DNA of 64,000 nt. Origin: Nageia nagi (taxonomy: Eukaryota > Pinophyta). Positions 10,192 through 20,221 of this stretch are shown piece after piece. Within the stretch, counting starts at the first letter, position 1, and every line of letters begins with the position of its first letter. The translations under genes and the position numbers were made by a program. The notes below the pieces were generated by a model. That model was given only the letters and a program-made list of their open reading frames with translations. It made no database searches and was not told the DNA's origin. The stretch spans positions 72,416,001 to 72,480,000 of the forward strand of contig JBITNC010000001.1 of the NCBI GenBank assembly GCA_050084985.1, given 5' to 3'.

Positions 10192-12599
10192 AAAGCCAAG
10201 TATTGTATTAATTTGATCTCTTATAAATACATATGACTTTGTCTTTTCATTTCACCCTCTAAGGTGACTTTTGGACTTCTTTAATCTGCAACTATTAATA
10301 ATCATAAATTACCTTAATCCCTAAGGATTAAGTTTCCAACATTCCCTCCTTTAATCCGCAAGGGATTAAGAAATAAATGAGAATACAAAGATGCCTCAAG
10401 GTGTGTAGTAGATGCTACAAAACATTTCTGGAGCTTTTTCTGGAGCTCGTCTGGAGCCTTTTCTGGAGCTCGTCTGGAGCCTTTTCTGGAGCTCGTCTAG
10501 AGCCTTTTCTGGAGCTCTGATACCACTTGAAGGAGAAACTCCAAAAGCCAAGTATTGTATTAATTTGATCTCTTATAAATACATATGACTTTGTCTTTTC
10601 ATTTCACCCTCTAAGGTGACTTTTGGACTTCTTTAATCCGCAACTATTAATAATCATAAATTACCTTAATCCCTAAGGATTAAGTTTCCAACAGTTAACA
10701 ATCAACATTTGTTTTTGTTACCTCTTCTCTATGATGGGTCTAATATGGCCTTCATAAAAAGAAGGATCTTTGGCATTAATTATTCTTTTCATTTCCCCAA
10801 GCATGCTATCGAAGGTCTCGTATATCTCTCCTAAATTAGGAGAATCCGTATCGGCATACCTTATCACTTCAAAAACTGGGGAAATAAAAGATACAATGTA
10901 CCTACATTAAAAAAAAAGAGTTAAAAAACTTAGAAAGTTAAATCTAATTGAACAATTACCTAATGACCAATCCAACTTGAAATTCAAACTACAATAATGA
11001 AACTTTCAAACTTTGTTACCAATTCTCATCCAAGACTTTATCTCTAAGTCTTTTTCCCTCCTGTGTTTGAGATTCTGGCCACCTCTTCCATTCTACACAA
11101 ACTACCATGGATTGTAGTGCCTCCTGCACCTCAATCATCCTTTGCAATAGGATGAAATAAGTGGCATATCTCGTATTTGCAGGTTTAAGAAACTCCTTTG
11201 AGAAGGAGCGAAAGAGGGCCAATGAGGTATGATGGTTGCAAATAAACATTTGCAAGTCTCTCGCTTCTGCAACAACATTCTTCACCCAATCTATTTTCCC
11301 AATGTCCCTCAATGCATTATTCAATACATGAACGCAACATGGGGTCCAAAAAATATGCCTGTAAGTGCCCTCTATCAATTTTCTTGCACGCTTGCAAACA
11401 GGGGCTGCATCTGTAATTATTTGTACAAAAAAAATTAAAACGTTACAGTTTGCCGTTTGGCATTTTACAACAATGTCAAAAATAAATTAGAAAACTAAAA
11501 GTAAAGTTTAAAGTTTTAAAATTTAAACTTAGTAAAGTAATTACCTGGACAACATTGGAGGATCCAACCTCCTCAATAGCCTCCTTCAACAGGAGGAACT
11601 GGAACTCTGCATCCTTTTTTTTTCCCAAGCAATCAACAGCTCGAAGAAAATAAGGACCCTTTGAACATGACACCATTATATTGATGAGTGGACGTTGATG
11701 AATGTTAGTCCATCCATCCATAATAATGGAACATCCACTACGCATCCATGTAGCCTTCATCTCCGACATCATCAAACTGCATCTACTATACTGCTTCTCC
11801 AAAATAAAGTACGGAGTCTGGTCTCGCCAGGTAGTACATATGAAGGTCCAGCCAACCTTACTTCCTCAAATGCTGCCCTCAAGTAAGGTGAGCGTGCAAG
11901 ATGAAAAGGCAAGGCATGTGCATAAAATAATCTTCCCACTGCATCATCAGCTCTCTCTTTCTGCTGCAAGTTTAATGCTTCAGCTATATTTCCTCTTTTT
12001 TTGGAGGGGAATGTAGGACTTGGCAAGCTAGAAGAGAGTCCAATTTCTTTTTCTCTAATTGATGAGGAGGAGGAAACAATGGAGGCTTGGGTAGATTTAG
12101 GAATGGCTGGCCCATGATTCCTAAGGTAAGCCTCTTGTGCAAGCCTACTAGCTTCTGCAAACATAAATTTATTCATTTCTTTACAAACCCTCACCCTGCC
12201 CCTTGTTTATCAGTCAAATGTGATTCAATCCTAGTATAACTCCCTTTAAATGTGGAGTTACAAATGTGACATTTATAAGTTCTTGCTCCCCCTTCAATCT
12301 TTATCCCAACATCTAGGTTTGTGACAAACTGTAACAGTGGTTTTTTTACGATTAAATGGGCCTTTAGCAAAATGTTTTAACATTGTGGATGGGCAATCAA
12401 AGACTGATGTGTTTTCTTGCTCATTTTCAACTCCCATTTGTGATGTTTCTACCTCATAGCTTTGATTTTCTTCCTCAATATCACTCATCTTGGACTGTTT
12501 TTTTTTTAAAACTACAAGTAAAGTTTAAAATTTAAACTAAACAAGTAGAGAATGAGAAACAGAAAATTAAAAACCTTGGACTGTGCTAGGTAATTTTCT

Positions 12600-12775
12600 T
12601 CTCCTCCTTGGCTTTTCTCCACTACACTGTTGTGTTTCTCTTCCTCCCTCCTTGCTCTTTCTCCTCACTGCTGTGTTTCTCTTCCTCCCTCCTTGCTCTT
12701 TCTCCTCACTGCTGTTTTTTTTCTTCTGTTTGCTGTCTTTCTCTTCCTCTTTGCTGTCTTTCTCCTCTACACAAA
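12600..12775. repeat. Pyrimidine-rich tandem repeat (41-bp unit) in the transposase leader
   Basis: The block TTCCTCCCTCCTTGCTCTTT with flanking CTCCTCACTGCTGTGTTTCTC recurs about three times, then degenerates into shorter TTCCTC/TTTGCTGTC units. On the coding (minus) strand this is a GA-rich tract about 120-290 bp upstream of the transposase start at 12488, a common composition for plant 5' leaders. The long open reading it allows on the plus strand is a by-product. Confidence 0.75.
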
Positions 12776-12914
12776 GACAAATGATAACAAAATCACTTTT
12801 AGCCTTTTAGAGGAGCTTTTTAGGGTTAAGGGGGGTGCAAAGTTAGGTGGGACCCATGCTAGGAGGTTTAAAAAGTTTTTTTTTTAAGTGAATCCTGTTT
12901 TTTTTTGAGATTTA

Positions 12915-13193
12915 AGCTCTCCAGCCGCGCGGGGAACGTCAGACGTCCCTGGGAACGTTCGGGGAACGGCGGCCGTTCCTTGGCCGTTCCCGGGGACGGC
13001 CAGCCGTTCCCGATCAGGGGGACGGTCGAGGAACGTTCCCCCTTCCCCGGGAGCCGTCTCGGGAACAGCCCCCAGCCGTCCCCCAAAAGGGGAACGGCTG
13101 GGAAACGTTTCCCAAGGTGTTCCCGCGTTCCCAAAACGTGGGAACGTCGGAACGGCTCCTCCAGGAGGGGGAACGCGTCCCCGTGGAACACTG
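12915..13193. repeat. Right subterminal repeats and terminal inverted repeat of the hAT element
   Basis: A very GC-rich stretch packed with GGGAACG and its complement CGTTCCC in both orientations, more than twenty sites in 270 bp, ending in the terminal repeat GTGGAACACTG at 13193. The left end has fewer copies, all in one main orientation. Strong end asymmetry of this kind is usual for hAT elements. Confidence 0.75.
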
Positions 13194-13201
13194 ATTGGAA
13201 T

Positions 13202-13975
13202 CACTTATTTATAGAGCTGATCAAAGAGTTTATTTTACCACATCCGAGGAAGAAGAGGCTTCCCTGGATACATCAGGATCTGCTATCTTTATCTGTTGTG
13301 TGAATTGCTCCTTCGTTGATGGTATCAAATATGGTCGGAGGCAATGTCCATTAACCAGGAGAATCCTCTGAGAATTGTCAATTGGCTGTAACTGGATTGA
13401 ACCATTAGGGAATATTTGAAGAATCTTATATGGCCCCAACCATCGTGTCTGGAGCTTCCCTATGAAATCATTATATCGGGAATCAAATAATAGAGCCCAT
13501 TCCCCTACCTGAAATTGATTCTGTTTCAGATTTTTGTCATGCCAAAGTTTCCGTTGATGTTGGATGATTTCAGTATTATGCAATGCCTCCATTCTTATTT
13601 CATCTAGCTCATTTAACTGGAGCAGTCTATTTTTCTGAACTTCTGTTATGTCCATCCCAACTTCTAGGGCTGTTCTCAATGTCTGGATCTCAAATTCTAT
13701 TGGCATTAGAAGCTTCTTACCAAAAACCAATTCATATGGAGTAAATCCAGTGGTGGATTTCCACATGGTATTGTATGCCCAAACTGCTTCAGGAAGCCTG
13801 GATACCCAATCCTTTCTATGTGAAGCTACTGTCTTGGTCAATATATTTTCCAGCTCTCTGTTAGTAACTTCAACTTGTCCATTTGTTTGTGGGTGATAGG
13901 GCGAAGCCTTCTTATGTCGGATCTGATATTGGTTTACAAAATGTTGTATTGTCCTTGACATGAACTACGGACCCT
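13202..13975 (-). pseudogene. Integrase C-terminal part of element 1 pol
   Basis: An open frame runs from 13961 to 13230 and is near-identical to 39868-40600 of element 2. It contains the end of the integrase core (KKASPYHPQTNGQVE, where the Glu is the third catalytic acid), NTMWKSTTGFTPYELVFGK, and a GPYKILQ motif of the C-terminal domain. The coding upstream of 13975 continues to 14040 (SDQGP, second catalytic Asp) and then stops at a breakpoint. The first catalytic Asp, the zinc-binding domain, RT and gag are all absent. Confidence 0.9.
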
Positions 13976-14040
13976 GATCAGAAACCAGAAACCGAGGAGC
14001 TCCAAATCTCTGCATAATGTTATTATACAAAAAATCTGCC

Positions 14041-15190
14041 ATAATGTTATTATGAACATGACGTGAGGGAGTTGGAGCATATGGCCACCGATAAGGTGGT
14101 GAGATGTGTGAGGAACCAAAGACTGGATCGGACTCCACCCCAGAGGCCAGCAAGGATAGCTGCAACGCATCCATCCTCGACCATTCCACAATCAGGATCA
14201 GAATCCTCAGGACCCCAATATGAAGACCATGGCACCCCTCATGGAGAACAAGCAGATAGATAGGAAAATGGTGATCGACAAAGCATGCTTGAAGAAGGGG
14301 AATATGAAAGTATTCCGCAAGACGAGTTAAGAGGAAGGTCCGAGAGATGAACACTAAGCCAGTACCGATCCAGAAAGAGATATACAGGATGCACAAGGTG
14401 AGGAAGGACCATCAGTGGAGATCTTGAATAGCACCCATAATCACGCCACCTCAGAGCCATCATCCTCCTAGAGGAAGGATAAAGACCTCGCTCCAGAGTT
14501 AATGCCGAGGAGAACCCAATTGAAGAGAGGATCCCAATCCAGGTTGTCGGTAACTCTAGGGGAAACTGCAGGGCAAGGTGAGAGGCCTTTGAAGAAGATC
14601 CGAAACAACGTAGTCGTCATTTCAGAAGCAATTGTTGAGACCCATTAGCCTCTGTCGAATCCTGAGTGGGGAGTAGATATAGATGAGTGTCTCGATGTTT
14701 TTAACATGGACGTGGGAGAAGAATTCAGACCCTGAGGGATAGGAGATCAGGTTGGAGAGAGTTCCACTTGCTTGGGGAAGAGTCAGACCTACGTACATAT
14801 GATAGAAAATGTAGTGTGCATCAAGACCATAGTGGCAGACAAGGACAACCCTAGGGTCTTGGAGACTTGAGGCAAATAAATCAGATCATCAACATGGGCC
14901 CAATTAGTGTGACTGGCAGGAAGCATGCTATTATTTCGAATACCGAGGCAATAGCCAAGGATGGGTTGTTGAAGGAAAAAGAGATAAAGAGCTTGAAGGA
15001 GGAGTTGGCAACCCAGAGGAGATTGACTCACGAGTTAGAGTCTGCCAAAGTACCGCAATGAACTCAAGAAGGTAAGACCTCTCAAGAAGGAATGATTGTT
15101 GTGAAACAAGAGGTGATAGAAGAGCCCTTAGCAGGTCGAGACGATTCATCGATATCCTCCACCAAATCTCGTTTGCAGAGGAGCAGTTGA
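14041..15190 (+). pseudogene. ORF A, continuation after element 1 (decayed)
   Basis: Short plus-strand readings interrupted by many stops. The most useful is 14867-15061, whose RKHAIISNTEAIAKDGLLKEKEIKSLK stretch aligns with TRKHIVMQNVVVMEQEGYEAKKEGKRLKKEL at 50880-50990 and with a similar Lys/Glu-rich block at 20890-20960 on the minus strand. This places it in the C-terminal third of the same ORF family that begins at 1623. A Pro/Ser-rich segment precedes it (14063-14263), as in the 49.7-kb copy. The break with element 1 at 14041 is not a clean target site. Confidence 0.45.
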
Positions 15191-16600
15191 GGTTATTGTC
15201 ACGAATGTGTTAGGCACTCAGATCTTAGACTCTCAGAAACCATGTACTAGATACGAGCAATGCATACTCAAAGACCAAGGACCGAGTTTTGTGAGGACTA
15301 CTAGTTCTATTTGGGTGAACAGCTAGGTACATACTCTTTCTGAGACAAAACACGTGACGCAATAATGATAGGGTCCATGCATGTATGGAACGGATTACTT
15401 TCAGGTATAGTTCTTGGAGGAAGACCATTCGAAAGCAGTGAGGTATGCCTAAGTCACACCTTCCTTCGCCTAATGATGATTGAAGAGATGAACTCCTACA
15501 AATAGCTGTTACTGAGCATTGTTGGGCAAACTGGAAGGACGAATGCAAAGAATGGTGATGAGTTAGAGAGCATGACTGCGCAAACAAAGTTCTAGAATTT
15601 GATGGTGCAAATGATAGAGTCCTGGCATCGTCGAAGATCAGTTCGGTTGGGCCACATTAGCTTAGTCATTTATTTCAGTTTTCTTTTCACATCTCATGGA
15701 ATCTAATATTATTATCAAACCGTGAAGGATGCGATTGCTCAGATTGAGAGTTTTGATGCTGTGCAATTTCATTGACCGCTTGTTATTTGTGAATTAGGTT
15801 AGGCACATGTTGGTTGCTCCTAAGATTATTAAACCCCATGCTGACTCATTTGTAGGATTTGACATTTCGATATCTTAATACAACTTTGCTATGTCAATTG
15901 CTCTTAAGTGTTGAAGTGGTTATTGATGTTATTGTGATGATATTGTTCATGTTGCAATAGTGATGTGAATGAATGCTAGATAGTGTTATCTGTTTTCCTT
16001 TGCCATTACTTGATGTTAGCTCAGTTTACTTGGTGCATTTCATAAACGTCACTGGAGTGGATGAGAGGTTGCTTGCATATGTTGAGAAGTAATTGACTGA
16101 TATCTCATGGGTGGCATTTCACTATTGGCAGTATTGGTTTGATGTTCTTGGGATGTCTCATTGATATTATTCGCTGCGGGGACTTCACTCGAGCCCTTTA
16201 GTCCCACCTTGGTCCCGTCTTATCTCACCGCCCTGGCGTCACCCTCCGTTCACCCAACTATTCGTGTTGTTGGTTGGTGGGCTGGATAGTGGGTGCTTGG
16301 AACCCGCATTGAACCCAAGTGAGTCGACTTCCAAGAGTCTTTATCAAGTCCATGAATTAGCATGTTTACTCTTGCATTCCTTTCCCACAATCTTTCCACC
16401 ATTTTATCTTTCTTTATTTTCTTCTATTTTTCACTTTCTTTTCGCGGCTTTCGCACCCCAATTTTCCTTTCAGTACTCAAGAAGTGGCCTTGGTGAAGCC
16501 CAAACACAGAATAATCTGAGTCCCTTGAATCGGGTAACCAATCCCCATAACGAAGGGATTAATGTCCCTCCACCTGAGATGTTGGTGCTTTTCCCACTGC
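15191..16600. other. No supportable gene
   Basis: AT-rich sequence with frequent stops on both strands. In the related locus at 51.7-53.1 kb, ORF C is followed by a noncoding spacer with a TATA-like box. This stretch sits in the equivalent place but I see no convincing match. A short C-rich block (16180-16260) stands out in composition. Confidence 0.4.
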
Positions 16601-17478
16601 TCTAGGATAGGAAAGAAAAACCCCCCAACACATCCCAAAGTGGTGCTTGTCTTCTTATGCCAAGCGATGCTTGACTCCATAATGGTTCTTCAAATGTGCC
16701 AACTATCCGTCCAAACAATCTTTGAAGGAATTCCTTGATGATGCCAAGATCGTGTAAACATGGAAGCAGCTGTCCCAAAGTGTGGGGCCAAGAAATGTTG
16801 TTGATGATGTATGCCTATTCAACCTCCAACCTTGTGTCATGGTCCAAAACTGATCCCAATGTTCTGCTGTCCCAACAATATGAAAAATCACAGCTGATAG
16901 GTGGTTCAAATGCTGCCAAGTGTTTCTTCTTCATAGGACCTAGTAGTCACATCTCTTTTACCAATAGTACTGAATTTGGTAGGGCTATTCCCAACCAAAG
17001 TAATGTGCAATTGGGTTAATAGTGGACTGATTTTTGATTTCACAAACTCTCTCTCTCTAACCATATCCATCTTCAAACAATCTCCCAACTGAGCTTTACT
17101 TGTTTGTATCATAGTTGTATAGGGATGGTTGTAAGTTTGTACCTTGTTTGGCAACATCAAGATTTATACATGTTTTATGAAGCATCATTGTCGAAATAGT
17201 AAGGACTCATGTTTCCCCTTTATCATGTCATAAACCATGTGTCTAAATGTTCCAAAGGAGGTGGTCGTATGAGTCTCAAAATGTGCCCATTTGTCACATT
17301 TTATCATAGCAGCCCAAGAGAATGGAATACAACTAAGATCATTGGTGTTGTGAGAATTAAAGGGGCTGATATACCTTCTTGAAACTGTCTTTCACTGCTG
17401 CCCAAAATTGAGTATGCGTGGGTGTCAAAGGTGTCTCTTGTTATCATGTGGAGCACCCCTTTGTAGGTGGCAATATGG

Positions 17479-18075
17479 TTAAGTTTGTCCCTCAAAACTT
17501 GCTTCCCATCTTTCACAAATAATAAAATCAGAGTTGGTGTCTTGGCTATCCCTTGCCATTGGTAGTGGGTTTTGATTCCCTTTCACATGGTCATTACGGC
17601 TGCAACCTCTAAGAGTACTGTTGTCCCTGTTTTTTTGTTGTTTGGAGCAATTTTTGGCAATATACTTCATCCCCATGCACCCCAAACTGAGCATATACCA
17701 AGGAGATGAAAATTTGATCCCTAAACTGTCACAAAGTCCAACTATATTGCTTTTCCATGTGGCATGAGGGTTGGGACTGTCTTTTGTTATCAAAGGCTGC
17801 CTACAAACTCTGTCAAAACTGATATGACTGCTGTCCAATCCAACCGTGTTGCTTTCCCATGAAGTGTGGATGTTGGGACTTGGGACTGCCCTTTTTTGTC
17901 CAAAGCTGTCCTTGAATTTTACCCAAACTGAGTTCACTGCTGTTATTACTGTCATACCCCTTGAAAAGGTGTTATGGCTGATAGGGATAATTCCTAAACT
18001 GTTAAGACTTTCCAAGGGTGTGTGGCATTGATTCCCCCTTAGGGTAACCTTCATCTCTTGCTCAAAGAAACTCAT
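17479..18075 (-). pseudogene. Post-protease polyprotein segment with imperfect tandem repeats
   Basis: An open frame of 198 codons. It contains two repeats of the type SPNxHxxWxSNxVGL followed by a Ser/Phe/Ile-rich stretch (about 17895-17850 and 17770-17725), matching an imperfect DNA repeat of about 115 bp. The repeat copies are diverged. The N-terminal residues (EQEMKVTLRG) continue from the protease. The rest is not recognisable. Whether it was ever translated as a protein cannot be decided. Confidence 0.4.
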
Positions 18076-18360
18076 TTCTAGCTTCTAGTAGTTGAAGTTG
18101 ACATCTCCTAATCGTACAACCATTGGACCCTAGAGTGATATGAGGAGAACTAACTATGAGGTAAACATAGAAATCGACTACAATGGTGTAGTTTCCAATG
18201 GTCACTTGAAGATATCTAATCATCCATTTATACTTAGTTTGGTATCCCCTACCATTGGTGACTCCAAACTCTTGAGTTTCAATTCTTTCCAAGTTTCTTC
18301 TAAGGACAAAAGCTTCATCAAGAAAGTTATTGGTGGCTGCATTGTCTAGAGGATAATAAT
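18062..18360 (-). pseudogene. Retropepsin-like protease domain of a gypsy element
   Basis: The minus strand reads LDNAATNNFLDEAFVL, the counterpart of the usual LDSGATHNFID active-site segment. It is followed by VTNGRGYQ, YLQVTIGNYTIVVDFYV and SSPHITLGSNGC, which correspond in order to the flap and second psi loop of plant gypsy proteases. The catalytic Asp is kept, but the Ser and Gly of the Asp-Ser-Gly triad are Asn and Ala, so the enzyme would be inactive. The frame is otherwise open for about 95 codons. Confidence 0.75.
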
Positions 18361-18839
18361 GGGTTCCCCTAAGAGATGCCTTTCTAATTGGAGAGTGGGT
18401 ACTTGATGGGTTTAATCAAGGGTTGCAAATGAGTTCTCTAAGATCCCTCTTGATTCTTTTGGTAGGTGGATGAGGGTTATCTTTTGTAGTAATCTTTTCC
18501 CATATATGTGAGGCCTAGTAGACATTCTAGGTTTTCTTTAAAGTACTTGGTGGGCTCTCAACATTTTTTGGTGAAGTGGAAGAACTAATTTTACCTTTGA
18601 AATTTGAAGAATGTGAAGAGGAACCAAAAGAAAATGGATTTACATGTGTACCTTCTAGAAAGTACTTGGTGAGGTCTCATCATTTTAAGTGAGGTTATCC
18701 ACCTTTGCTCCAAAGTATTTCCCAATGGCTGCCCTCTTCCTTATTGTGTAGATGAGCCACTTCTAGGCTAGGGAGCATCCCTAAGCCCTAGAAGGTAGAG
18801 AAGGGAAGCATCCCTAAGGTCTGAATCATCCAAGATCTA

Positions 18840-20200
18840 ATGCATAAGATGACGTCTTCAAATGACCAAATGACTTTGTTGATGTGTATTCCTTTCCCCC
18901 CCGCAGGAAAGAACATCGCCCGTGGGTGGAGTAGCGTTACTTACCCCGCTTGAAAGGACTTTAACTCCAAGGTTTCTTTAAAATATATTGATTTCAACAT
19001 TATAGTGCAACGATTTTAAACCATGGTAGTTTGTGGTTGACAGGATGGCCCAGCCCCTTAAGGAAGGTATGCGCTCAGGGATGGTTAACTCACAATTATG
19101 CGGACCTATTGAGGTTTATCTCAATTGATGTTCACGTGACAGTACACAAGCAAAAGGGGTATGAGGAAGAAATATGAGAAGGTTTCGGCGGTTGATAGTG
19201 AAATAAGTAATAGGTTCTTACCGCTGTGCAAGGTTTGGGGCTTTCATCTCTCAGATTTATTAAGAATTTCTCCTTAGGTTATCAAGCAAGGGAAGAAACG
19301 ATTGGGTCTGGATCTTTCCCAAGCAAGAGCATGGGGAAGTAGGCAGGGTGGACAAAGAAGTGAAATGGAGTATTCAATTATCTATGTGCCAGTAGAAGAT
19401 TCCAATCAAATGACACAAGAGTAAAGTGACCCAAAATATCAAACTTTATGCAAACCACAAAAATAGTCATTCATACATTTAAGAAAGATATTCAATCCTC
19501 TTTTCTTAAAGTGCCAATCTTTCAAACAAAATGCTTGTAAATGTATAAACAACACAACAACATAATAAGCATGTCATTTGGGCATCTATGATTCCAAGAA
19601 ATGAGTGACTATACTTGCATTAATAACAAAGTTTCCCAAAATACATACATTGGAAGCCTCAACTCCAAAATGTTTCCAAAGAGAGATTTTGCTTTCAAAT
19701 CAAAAGGAACTCCTAACAAACATATAATTTTGCATACATTGAAGAGTTCACTCTAGCATCTCCTTCTTTTCTACTCTATCTATATCTATCATATCTATAT
19801 CCCATATCTATGTAAAAAAAATGACCTTGCTAGGGTACTTATAGCATATGTCTAACTTTATTAAATGAAGCGTCGCCCTAATATTAATTGCGGTGTTGTC
19901 CTAAACAATCAAGCAACCTTAATACTACTTTGGAAAAAGTGAAACCATCAAGAAAACAAAACTGCAGCTATACAATACCGCTGAAACGTCACATCAATAT
20001 CAAATCACATCACATCACATCAAGTCTTCTTGCGGTTGTGGCAGCAAAAACTCATCCGTCACAACGCAAGTTAAAATAATAATTATCTTAAAACTAATAA
20101 AATAAATATGCATTTTCAACTATTGCTCTGTGGGGCTAGCAGCTCATCACGATTGGCAACAAAGACTTTCTCAGAATCCCATGAGACCTATCATCGAAGA
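18840..20200. other. Noncoding, LTR-like stretch
   Basis: No ORF of note. It contains repeated TATCTATATC/ATATCTATC motifs at 19780-19815, A/T-rich blocks, and a direct CATCA repeat near 20010-20020. It could be the LTR of the gypsy remnant to its left, or the spacer beyond ORF B, which ends near 20220. I could not find a second copy in the window. Confidence 0.35.
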
Positions 20201-20221
20201 AGGCCCTAGCCTTAGTGAGTC

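Larger units (their letters stand above)
8697..10693 (-). mobile_element. TRIM-like miniature LTR retrotransposon with a captured insert
   Basis: LTRs of 166 bp at 8697-8862 and 10528-10693 begin TGAAGG and end CCAACA. By eye they are identical, so insertion was recent. The 5-bp flanks GTTAA (8692-8696 and 10694-10698) are a perfect target duplication. On the minus strand a primer site TGGTATCAGAGC (10514-10525) complementary to initiator tRNA-Met lies 2 bp inside the right LTR. A polypurine tract AAAGGAGGGAA (8863-8873) abuts the left LTR. An extra truncated LTR (10192-10341) and a second internal domain (10342-10527) lie inside, so the structure is LTR, internal, insert, partial LTR, internal, LTR. 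It encodes no pol. Confidence 0.92.
7831..12488 (-). pseudogene. hAT transposase (BED finger, DUF659, hAT C-terminal dimerisation), interrupted
   Basis: Domains on the minus strand, in order. The Met at 12488 opens an acidic N-terminus. A BED-type zinc finger follows (YKCHICNSTFKGSYTR at about 12275-12225, with C-x2-C and a following His). The linker is 12194-11772. The DUF659 core (GCSIIMDGWTN, then KGPYFLRAVD and NVVQVIT) lies at 11740-11540. TDAAPVCK through ARDLQMFICNH and TRYATYFILLQRM lies at 11415-11016. After the nested TRIM-like element, the dimerisation domain (WWELYGDDAPHLKHLAIRLLSQ at 8350-8285, then ERNWSTYGFIHSLRRNKLTSRRAEKLV) runs to 7831. Several frameshifts plus short GT...AG-like interruptions at about 11545-11420 and 8260-8190 break the reading. 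As it stands the gene is not functional. Confidence 0.88.
7357..13193 (-). mobile_element. hAT-superfamily DNA transposon with its transposase gene
   Basis: Terminal inverted repeats read CAATGTTCCAC at 7357 and, on the other strand, CAGTGTTCCAC ending at 13193. The 8-bp flanks are ACTGGAAT (7349-7356) and ATTGGAAT (13194-13201), a one-mismatch target duplication of the length typical for hAT. The empty site is visible in element 2 near 40624-40640, where the target occurs once. Inside lies a hAT transposase on the minus strand. Subtracting the nested TRIM-like element leaves about 3.8 kb, a normal size for an autonomous hAT element. Confidence 0.95.
2665..14040 (-). mobile_element. Element 1: Athila-like Ty3/gypsy retrotransposon, 5'-truncated, carrying a hAT insertion
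   Basis: Order on the minus strand: integrase C-terminus (13975-13230), hairpin and T/A tract, third ORF (6739-4272), polypurine tract, 3' LTR (4219-2665). It is collinear with element 2 (32722-44932), which supplies the reference structure. Homology to element 2 stops near 14040, inside the integrase core, so the 5' LTR, gag, RT and RNase H are missing. The hAT element at 7357-13193 splits it between integrase and the third ORF. It was inserted into ORF A. The target duplication cannot be checked because the far end is lost. Confidence 0.9.
16610..18830 (-). mobile_element. Decayed gypsy-type remnant (gag tail and protease) on the minus strand
   Basis: The only firm domain is the protease at 18062-18360. 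Upstream on the minus strand (18.4-18.8 kb) is a Ser/Lys-rich segment that could be the gag tail. Downstream (17.5-18.06 kb) the reading continues as EMKVTLRG, the usual sequence after this protease type. I find no RT or integrase down to 16.6 kb, so this was a deletion derivative or non-autonomous. Ends not identified. Confidence 0.5.

Noticed and set aside
12583-12887. Ser/Leu/Phe-rich plus-strand ORFs resembling a membrane protein
   Set aside because: They arise from a pyrimidine-rich tandem repeat in the leader of the hAT transposase.
12868-13303. Overlapping ORFs on both strands, rich in Arg, Gly and Pro
   Set aside because: They come from the GC-rich subterminal repeats of the hAT element.
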